Shown here: positions 58,147 to 64,000 of the stretch, piece by piece
How the letters are laid out: the number at the start of each line of letters is the position of its first letter
How positions within the stretch are numbered: the stretch's first letter is position 1
Source: Nocardia pneumoniae NBRC 100136
GTDB taxonomy: Bacteria > Actinomycetota > Actinomycetes > Mycobacteriales > Mycobacteriaceae
Assembly (NCBI RefSeq): GCF_000308755.1
Contig: NZ_BAGF01000152.1
Location: 124,001 to 188,000 of the forward strand
DNA: 64,000 nt
Reading direction: 5' to 3'
Translations under genes and position numbers: made by a program
The notes under the pieces: model-generated
The model's input: the letters and a program-made list of their open reading frames with translations, nothing else
Told to the model about the DNA's origin: nothing
Databases searched by the model: none

Positions 58147-59601
58147 TCAGTGCCCCTCGGAGGTTCGCGGGCCCGCCGGCGCGGCGGAACCGGTGCGCTC
58201 GAGCTTGGAATGCGTGCGCGAGTAGCCGAAATAGACGGTCAGGCCGACCACCAGCCAGACCGCGAAGCGTACCCACGTCTCCCACGGCAGCGACCAGATC
58301 AGGTACACCGAGAACCCGATGCCGATCAGCGGGATGACCGGCATGAACGGCAGCCGGAACTCGCGCGGCTCGTCGGGCCGGGTGCGCCGCAGCACCATCA
58401 CCGCGACCGACACCACGATGAACGCCATCAGGATGCCGATGTTGGTCAGCTCGGCGACCACCGTGATGTCCAGCAACCCCGCCATCAACGCCGAGCCGAT
58501 GCCGACGATCCAGGTCACCCGGGTGGGCACCTTCCGGACCGGATGGGTCTTGGCGAACCATTCCGGCAGCAGGCCGTCGCGGCTCATGGCGAACCACACC
58601 CGGGTCACGCCGAGCATGAAGGTGAGCACCACGGTGACGATGCCGACGATGGCGCCGACCGCGATGATGTTCGCGACGCCGGGCTGCCCGACCGACTCGA
58701 AGGCGGTGGAGAATCCGCTGGTCGGGCTGATCTCGGTGTATTTCTGCATACCGGTCAACACCAGCGTGGCCAGCACGTAGAGCACCATGGCGATGGCCAG
58801 CGAGTAGATGATCGCCTTCGGCAGGTGCTTCTTTCCGTCGGTGGACTCCTCGGCGGCGGTGCTCATCGCGTCGTAGCCGAACACGGCGAAGAAGACGGTC
58901 GCCGCGCCGGTCCACACCGCGCCCGCGCCGAACGGGAAGTACGGGGTGTAGTTGGAGCTGTCGATGTGGAAGACGCCGAGCACGATGATGAGCAGGACCA
59001 AGGCGACTTTGATGCCGACCGCGACCGTCTCGAACCGGCCGACGCTGCGGATGCCGCGCGAGAGCAGCCAGGCCGTGCCGAGGCAGAACAGCACGGCGAA
59101 CACGTCGACCACGTGTCCTTCGCCGGTGCCGGAAGCGCCCATCATCCAATCCGGCAGCGTGATGTCGACCTGCTCGAGCAGGAACTTGAAGTACCCGGAC
59201 ACGCCGATGGCGACCACCGCCGCGACCGCGATGTACTCCAGCAGCAGGTCCCAGCCGATGAACCAGCCCGCGATCTCGCCGAGTGACACGTACCCGTAGG
59301 TGTAGGCGGACCCGGCCTTGGGCACCATCCCGGCGAACTCGGCGTAACACAGCGCGGCCGCGCCGCTGGCCACACCCGCGATGAGGAACGAGATGAGCAC
59401 CGACGGCCCCGTGACGGAGTGGGCCACCGCACCGGCCAAAGTGAAGATGCCGGCGCCGATGATGCCGCCGACGCCGATCGCCGTGAGCTGCCACAAACCG
59501 AGCGACCGCGCCAGTCGCTCATCCGCGGGAGCGGACTCCTCCTCGATTTCGCCGAGAGGTTTACGGCGCATCATCTGGCTGCGTAGCTGCGCGAGGGACA
59601 T
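58147..59601 (-). CDS. amino-acid permease (APC, CAT-like)
   Basis: A 484-residue permease with 12-13 helices. The helix-1 substrate motif is GVGGIIGAGIFTLAG, followed by KAGSAYTYGYVSLGEIAGWF and FFAVFGYDAMSTAAEES, typical of the cationic-amino-acid-transporter-like (YfnA-type) branch. It probably imports amino acids by proton symport. GAAAGGAA precedes ATG 59601. The next gene upstream on this strand is the proline operon, about 400 bp away with hairpins between. Confidence 0.9.
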   Translation of the reverse strand: MSLAQLRSQMMRRKPLGEIEEESAPADERLARSLGLWQLTAIGVGGIIGAGIFTLAGAVAHSVTGPSVLISFLIAGVASGAAALCYAEFAGMVPKAGSAYTYGYVSLGEIAGWFIGWDLLLEYIAVAAVVAIGVSGYFKFLLEQVDITLPDWMMGASGTGEGHVVDVFAVLFCLGTAWLLSRGIRSVGRFETVAVGIKVALVLLIIVLGVFHIDSSNYTPYFPFGAGAVWTGAATVFFAVFGYDAMSTAAEESTDGKKHLPKAIIYSLAIAMVLYVLATLVLTGMQKYTEISPTSGFSTAFESVGQPGVANIIAVGAIVGIVTVVLTFMLGVTRVWFAMSRDGLLPEWFAKTHPVRKVPTRVTWIVGIGSALMAGLLDITVVAELTNIGILMAFIVVSVAVMVLRRTRPDEPREFRLPFMPVIPLIGIGFSVYLIWSLPWETWVRFAVWLVVGLTVYFGYSRTHSKLERTGSAAPAGPRTSEGH

Positions 59602-59860
59602 GTACTTCCTTTCGTCCACTGCGGTACGCGGAGAGGCAGTAACGCAGATCACATTTCCAGCTGCCTACTCAATACGACCACAGTGCGACTGTGATCGTTC
59701 AGTTGGACAAATAAAGTTCTGTGGTTTTTGGCGCTGAACCGAGGCGCGGATAGGGAATGCTGCGGCGGTCAACCGCACCTCGATGTGCATGCTTCGGTGC
59801 TATGGGCGACCACACCGGTCCAGCTACCGCTTCCGAGCGAAGCGAGATCGAGCATTGCCT

Positions 59861-59955
59861 GTTCGCGGCCCGGCTCGCGTCCGAGCGGCCGCCGCGTCCG
59901 CGACGCAGTCGCCAGCGGCGGTCGCTCGGACGCGAGCCATAGATGGGCCGCGAAC
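59861..59955. repeat. long inverted repeat (stem of about 33 bp)
   Basis: The left arm 59861-59893 pairs with 59916-59955. The parts GTTCGCGGCCC/GGGCCGCGAAC (11 bp), GGCTCGCGTCCGAGCG/CGCTCGGACGCGAGCC (16 bp) and an inner GCCGCC/GGCGG segment are perfect except one mismatch and a 6-base bulge (59939-59944) in the right arm. The loop is about 22 nt. Confidence 0.75.
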
Positions 59956-59958
59956 ACG

Positions 59959-60003
59959 CCGCGACGAAGTCGCGGCCGAACCAGCACAGCGCCGCAGGCG
60001 CTG
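59959..60003 (-). terminator. two short hairpins after pruB
   Basis: CAGCGCC-GCA-GGCGCTG (59987-60003) and CCGCGAC-GAA-GTCGCGG (59959-59975) are perfect 7-bp stems with 3-nt loops. The first lies five bases past the pruB stop on its coding strand, so they likely end or stabilise the pruAB transcript. Confidence 0.6.
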
Positions 60004-60008
60004 CAAAA

Positions 60009-60968
60009 TCAGACAGAGCGGCCGAAAGAGCGCAGGAAGAACGCGATGTTGGCCGGGCGCTCGGCCAAGCGGCGCATGAAGTAGCCGTACCACTGGTCGC
60101 CGTAGGGCACGTAGACGCGCAGCGCGTGGCCCGCCGCGACCAGCCGCCGCTGTTCGGCGTCGCGAATGCCGTGCAGCATCTGGAATTCGAATTCGTCTGT
60201 GGCGCGGCCGGTTTCGTGCACGTACCGCAGCGTCTCGTCGATGAGCGCGGGATCGTGGGTAGCGACCATCGGATAGCCCTTGCCCTCCATCAGCACCCGC
60301 AAGCAGCGCGCGTAGGACTCGTCGACCGCGGCGCGGCTCTGATACGCCACCGACGCGGGTTCCCGGTAGGCGCCCTTGCACAACCGGATTCTCGATCCGG
60401 TACCGGCGAACATCCGGCAGTCGTCCTCGGTGCGTTTGAGATAGGCCTGCAAGACCGTGCCCAGCCAGGGGAAATCCAGGCGCAGCTCACGCACGATGGC
60501 CAGCGTCGAATCGGTGGTGGTGTGGTCTTCGGCATCGATGGTCACCCAGATGCCCGCGTCCCTCGCGGCGGTACAGATCTGCTGTGCGTGCTCGCGGGCG
60601 ATGGCGTACCCGTTCTGGGGAAGCGATTGGCCCAGTGCGGACAGTTTGAGCGACACCTCCAGCGGTCGCACGGGTCGCTCGTCCTCGGCTACCGATTCCG
60701 ACAGTGCCGACAGCAGCCGCAGGTAGTGCGCCACGGTGGCGCGGGCCTGGTCCAGGTCGGTGGTGTCCTCGCCGAGGTAGTCGATCGTCACGAAGCGTCC
60801 GGAGCGCAGCAACGCCGAGGTCGTGGTCACCGCGTCGTCCTCGGTCTCGCCCGCGACGAAGCGGTCGACGATCTTCTTGGTGGCCGGGAGGCGGGTGATC
60901 GTGCGCTCCATGCGCGGGGAACGGGAGGCCGCCAGCACGGCGGGCCGGAGCAGTCCGGAGAAGGCCAT
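60009..60968 (-). CDS. pruB: proline dehydrogenase (monofunctional)
   Basis: A 319-residue FAD-dependent TIM barrel: RFVTIDYLGEDTTDLDQARA, PLEVSLKLSALGQSLP, VTIDAEDHTTTDSTLAIVRE, TVLQAYLKRTEDDCRMF and SRIRLCKGAYREPASVAY, all PRODH core motifs. It oxidises L-proline to pyrroline-5-carboxylate and feeds electrons to quinone. ATG 60968 shares one base with the pruA stop (TGATG), so the two are coupled. The size fits single-function PRODH such as Rv1188. Confidence 0.93.
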   Translation of the reverse strand: MAFSGLLRPAVLAASRSPRMERTITRLPATKKIVDRFVAGETEDDAVTTTSALLRSGRFVTIDYLGEDTTDLDQARATVAHYLRLLSALSESVAEDERPVRPLEVSLKLSALGQSLPQNGYAIAREHAQQICTAARDAGIWVTIDAEDHTTTDSTLAIVRELRLDFPWLGTVLQAYLKRTEDDCRMFAGTGSRIRLCKGAYREPASVAYQSRAAVDESYARCLRVLMEGKGYPMVATHDPALIDETLRYVHETGRATDEFEFQMLHGIRDAEQRRLVAAGHALRVYVPYGDQWYGYFMRRLAERPANIAFFLRSFGRSV

Positions 60969-62605
60969 CACAGCTCCTGGTGCGGGTAACGGTGGTCGGT
61001 CGCGGGGACGAACGTTTCCTTGATCGTGCGCGCGGAGGTCCAGCGCAGCAGGTTCTGCGCCGAGCCTGCCTTGTCGTTGGTGCCGGACGCGCGCGACCCG
61101 CCGAAGGGCTGCTGCCCGACGACCGCGCCGGTGGGTTTGTCGTTGATGTAGAAGTTGCCCGCCGCGAAACGCAGCCGGTCGGTGGCGGTCACGATGGCCG
61201 CGCGGTCTTCGGCGATGACCGCGCCGGTGAGGCCGTAGGGCGACCCCTTGTCGATCAGGTCGAGGGTGGACTCGAACGAGCCGCGCACCGAATCGTCGTA
61301 GACGTGCACGGCCAGGATCGGGCCGAAGTACTCGGTGCGGAACGCCTCGTCGGCTGGGTCGTCGCCGAGCAGCACGGTGGGCTCGACGAAGTAGCCGACG
61401 CTGTCGTCGGCGTGCCCGCCCGTGGCGATGGTCAGGCTCGGGGTCGCCTTGGCGCGGGCGAGGGCGTCGGCGTTCTTCGCGAAGGCGCGCCGGTCGATGA
61501 GCGCCCCGCCGAAGTGGGTGAAGTCGGTGACATCGCCGTAGCTGAGGGCGGCGACCCGGTCGACGAACTCGCGGCCCATCCTGGCCCACACCGACTTCGG
61601 GATGAACGCGCGCGAGGCGGCCGAGCATTTCTGGCCCTGGTAGTCGAACGCGCCGCGGATCAGCGCCGTGGTCAGCACATCCGGGTCGGCGGAGTGGTGC
61701 GCCACGACGAAGTCCTTGCCGCCGGTCTCGCCGACCAGGCGCGGGTAGGTGTCGTAGCGGTCGATGTTCGTCGCGACCGTGCGCCACAGGTGCTGGAAAG
61801 TTGCGGTCGAGCCGGTGAAGTGGATGCCAGCGAGGCGGCGATCGGCGAGCGCCACCTTCGACACCTCGGGTCCCGCACCGTGCACCAGGTTGATCACGCC
61901 GGGCGGCAGGCCGGCCGCTTCCAGCAGTTTCATCGTCCAGTACGCCGCCACCGACTGGGTGACCGCGGGCTTCCACACGACGGTGTTGCCCATCAGCGCG
62001 GGCGCGGTGGGCAGGTTGCCCGCGATCGCGGAGAAGTTGAACGGTGTGATCGCGTAGACGAAACCCTCCAGCGGACGGTAGTCCACCCTGTTCCATACGC
62101 CGGGTGCCGAGATCGGCTGGTCCTCCAGGATGCGGCGGGCGAAGTGCACGTTGAACCGCCAGAAGTCGACCAGCTCGCAGGGTGTGTCGATCTCGGCCTG
62201 GTAGGCCGTCTTCGATTGGCCCAGCATCGTTGCCGCGGCGATGGTTTCGCGCCATGGCCCGGCGAGCAGGTCGGCGGCGCGCAGGAAGATCGCGGCGCGA
62301 TCGGTGAACGACAGCGACCGCCAGCCCGGGGCGGCGGCGGTCGCCGCCGTGATGGCGTCTTCGACGTCGTTCGGTTCCGCCGTGGTGAGCGTGCCGAGGA
62401 CGGCGGCGTGCCGGTGCGGCTGGACGACGTCGAGCCGCTGACCGTGACCGCGCCGATGCTCGCCGCCGATGACGTGCTGGATGTCGGTCGGCGTCGCGGC
62501 GAGCTCGGTCAGTTTCGCCTGCAGGCGCGCGCGTTCGGCGCTGCCGGGGGCGAAGCTGCCCACCGGCTCGTTGACCGGCCGAGGTGGCGACACGACGTTG
62601 TCCAT
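60968..62605 (-). CDS. pruA: L-glutamate gamma-semialdehyde dehydrogenase
   Basis: A 545-residue aldehyde dehydrogenase of the P5CDH group: NFSAIAGNLPTAPALMGNTV then VWKPA, general base Glu in LVGETGGKDFVV and nucleophile Cys in DYQGQKCSAASRAF. It oxidises glutamate semialdehyde to glutamate with NAD+, completing proline catabolism. AGGAGG precedes the ATG. Order and coupling with pruB equal Rv1187-Rv1188. It is divergent from a PucR-type activator gene. Confidence 0.94.
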   Translation of the reverse strand: MDNVVSPPRPVNEPVGSFAPGSAERARLQAKLTELAATPTDIQHVIGGEHRRGHGQRLDVVQPHRHAAVLGTLTTAEPNDVEDAITAATAAAPGWRSLSFTDRAAIFLRAADLLAGPWRETIAAATMLGQSKTAYQAEIDTPCELVDFWRFNVHFARRILEDQPISAPGVWNRVDYRPLEGFVYAITPFNFSAIAGNLPTAPALMGNTVVWKPAVTQSVAAYWTMKLLEAAGLPPGVINLVHGAGPEVSKVALADRRLAGIHFTGSTATFQHLWRTVATNIDRYDTYPRLVGETGGKDFVVAHHSADPDVLTTALIRGAFDYQGQKCSAASRAFIPKSVWARMGREFVDRVAALSYGDVTDFTHFGGALIDRRAFAKNADALARAKATPSLTIATGGHADDSVGYFVEPTVLLGDDPADEAFRTEYFGPILAVHVYDDSVRGSFESTLDLIDKGSPYGLTGAVIAEDRAAIVTATDRLRFAAGNFYINDKPTGAVVGQQPFGGSRASGTNDKAGSAQNLLRWTSARTIKETFVPATDHRYPHQEL

Positions 62606-62655
62606 GAGTCCTCCTGCTGGTAGGCGGCTGCCTCCGCCCTGCGTGTACTAGGTGA

Positions 62656-62687
62656 TTTTCCGGTAGGGCGAAGTCAACACCGGAAAA
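62656..62687. promoter_or_regulatory. inverted repeat in the pruA/pucR intergenic region
   Basis: TTTTCCGGT (62656-62664) and ACCGGAAAA (62679-62687) are perfect 9-bp arms separated by 14 bp, about two helical turns between centres. It lies between the divergent pruA and PucR-type genes and is the best candidate site for the activator. Confidence 0.6.
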
Positions 62688-62756
62688 CTGCCCGAAGAAT
62701 GAGTCAGTCGGACAAAGATGGGGCGAGTGCGTTGTCGAGTTGGCCGAAGGATGGAC

Positions 62757-64000
62757 ATGGCCGGGGATGAGGAGCTGGTCGTCGCGGACATTGATCTGTT
62801 CGGGCTGGCGCAGATGGTCGCGCAGAACGCGGGCGGGATGGTGTCCATCGAGGACCCGAACTCGCATGTGCTGGCGTACTCGGCATCCGACGAATCCGCC
62901 GACCAGCTGCGCGTGCTGTCCATCCTGGGGCGGGAAGGGCCGCGCGAGTACCTGACCGTGCTGCGGAAATGGGGTGTGTACGACCGATTGCGCAACAGCG
63001 ACGAGGTCATCGACGTGCCCGCGCACGACGAGCTGAACATCAAGCGCAGGCTCGTGATCGGTATCCGGCATCCCGCGGACGCGAATGTCCGCGCCCCGCG
63101 AGCGCTCGGCGCGATCTGGCTCCAGCAAGGCTCTGAGCCGTTCAAGCCCGACGCGGCCGAGGTTCTGCGGGGTGCCGCGGCCATCGCGGGCCGCCTGATC
63201 TCCCGCACCCTCGACGCGCCGACCACCGAGGCGCGGCTGATCCGGCGGCTGTTCGGCGCGGAAGGCGGCGCGGTCGACGTGGCGGCGGTGGCGAGTGCGC
63301 TGAGTGTGCCGCCGACCGGTCCGGCCGCGGTGGTCGGGTTCGCACTCACGGCGACCGAGCAGGCCCCCGCCACCGAGCCCGCCGCCGTCGGCGGCATCCT
63401 TCGCTTGCGCGCCAGCTCTTTTCGCGCCGACTCGGTGACCGCCACGCTCGGTGATCGCGTCTACGTCCTGCTTCCCGGCTACCGGTCCGCGCGGACGGTG
63501 ACGGACTGGACACGGCAGCTGGTCGAACAGCTGGAAACGAAGCGCTCGCTGGCGTTGCGAGCCGCAATCGCCTGCCCCGTCGCTGACCTCGGCCGGGTGG
63601 CCGATGCGCGCGCCGAGGTCGATCGCGTGCTGGACAACACCGTCGCGACCTATCCGAAGCATCGCGTGACCACCCTCGCCGAGTCGCGGACCGCGGTGCT
63701 GCTCGGCGAGGTGCTCGACCTCGTCGGCTCGCGCGCCGAACTGCACGATCCGCGCCTGCGCGCACTACTCGACTACGACCGCAAACATTCCGCGAGCCTG
63801 CGCGACAGCGTGGAGGCCTATCTACGCGAACACGGCGACGTCCGTAACGCCGCCGCGGCACTGCGCGTGCACCCGAACACGCTGCGCTACCGCATCCGTC
63901 GCGTCGAGGAAATCCTCGGCATGGACCTCGGCGACCCCGCCGACCGCCTGCTGCTGGACATCCAGCTCGCACTTCATCGCCGCGCACCCGGCCAATTGCC
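62757..64000 (+). CDS. PucR-type transcriptional activator (PruC-like), 3' end cut by the window
   Basis: At least 414 residues and still open at the window end. The N-terminal sensor region (VADIDLFGLAQMVAQNAGGM, RLRNSDEVIDVPAHDELNIK) is followed by a middle domain, then the C-terminal PucR HTH: DSVEAYLREHGDVRNAAAAL then RVHPNTLRYRIRRVEEILGM. Divergence from pruAB matches M. tuberculosis Rv1186c (PruC), which activates proline catabolism. ATG 62757 has GAAGG six bases before it; ATG 62751 or 62718 are in-frame alternatives. The HTH is complete, so only a few C-terminal residues are probably missing. Confidence 0.88.
   Translation, partial: MAGDEELVVADIDLFGLAQMVAQNAGGMVSIEDPNSHVLAYSASDESADQLRVLSILGREGPREYLTVLRKWGVYDRLRNSDEVIDVPAHDELNIKRRLVIGIRHPADANVRAPRALGAIWLQQGSEPFKPDAAEVLRGAAAIAGRLISRTLDAPTTEARLIRRLFGAEGGAVDVAAVASALSVPPTGPAAVVGFALTATEQAPATEPAAVGGILRLRASSFRADSVTATLGDRVYVLLPGYRSARTVTDWTRQLVEQLETKRSLALRAAIACPVADLGRVADARAEVDRVLDNTVATYPKHRVTTLAESRTAVLLGEVLDLVGSRAELHDPRLRALLDYDRKHSASLRDSVEAYLREHGDVRNAAAALRVHPNTLRYRIRRVEEILGMDLGDPADRLLLDIQLALHRRAPGQL

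Larger units (their letters stand above)
59602..60008. other. 407-bp intergenic region with stacked hairpins
   Basis: No gene is supported. The half next to the permease start should carry its promoter (AT-richer around 59650-59730). The half next to pruB is filled by three consecutive inverted repeats listed separately. Confidence 0.5.

Noticed and set aside
60969..63746. Long N-terminal extension of the proline dehydrogenase frame
   Set aside because: It is the out-of-frame shadow of pruA and of the divergent PucR gene; the true start is ATG 60968 coupled to the pruA stop.
1..64000. Mobile elements, prophage or tRNA-linked integration sites
   Set aside because: No transposase, integrase, phage structural gene or tRNA-like cloverleaf was recognised; duplications seen are local (P450, RNHCP).

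Overview
The window is GC-rich, with a heavy G/C bias at third codon positions. Its gene content points to a nocardioform actinomycete (Nocardia or a close relative in the Mycobacteriales). The evidence is a conservon with P450s, several close relatives of Mycobacterium tuberculosis families (Rv0910-like, Rv2629-like, EspR-like, F420/PPOX and Ddn-like proteins, Ald, the PruA/PruB/PucR proline locus), RNHCP proteins and an ANTAR regulator. The genus is an inference. I saw no rRNA, tRNA, CRISPR array, transposase or prophage.

Layout. (1) 1-932: an NYN/PIN-like protein and a small unknown. (2) 1490-7737: a compact assembly line made of a fatty-acyl-AMP ligase, a free ACP and a KS-AT-ACP megaprotein ending in a PLP-dependent alpha-oxoamine synthase; a secreted type-B carboxylesterase follows. 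(3) 9516-16087: small membrane and stress proteins (DUF2231, Hsp20, SDR, PAS-ANTAR, Rv2629-like, KGG). (4) 16333-25581: a membrane-anchored solute-binding-like protein, two MFS transporters, EthD, LysR, a DapA-family aldolase, the frameshifted tail of a TetR regulator and an Rv0910-type SRPBCC protein. (5) 26033-33201: conservon cvnABCD followed by two divergent tandem P450s lacking the ExxR arginine and one canonical P450. Remnants show that the cvnD/P450 junction was duplicated. (6) 33244-42452: flavin/F420-type enzymes, MerR and TetR regulators, a YfhO-like membrane protein, an alpha/beta-hydrolase-fold protein and a YhgE/Pip-like membrane protein. (7) 42727-54642: a His/Gly-rich repeat protein, a TPR-PH-like membrane protein, regulator/target pairs with clear palindromic operators, tandem RNHCP genes, an OmpA-like lipoprotein, a K+ channel, NUDIX, SDR, MmyB-type, metallo-beta-lactamase, EspR-like and F420-family genes. 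(8) 54847-64000: amino-acid metabolism, with alanine dehydrogenase, an Lrp regulator, an amidase, an amino-acid permease, and the pruA-pruB operon divergent from a PucR-type activator that runs off the window.

How the genes work together (inference). The FAAL would adenylate a fatty acid and load the ACP. The single non-reducing KS-AT-ACP module would add one malonyl unit. The alpha-oxoamine synthase would release the chain by decarboxylative condensation with an amino acid. The product, an alpha-amino-1,3-diketone, could cyclise to an alkyl 3-hydroxypyrrole/pyrrolinone, as in the PigH/RedN step of prodiginine biosynthesis. The conservon would couple a sensor-like ATPase, a roadblock protein, a DUF742 protein and a small GTPase to P450s translated from overlapping codons. 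The last 10 kb is a nitrogen-scavenging block for alanine, amides, amino-acid uptake and proline.
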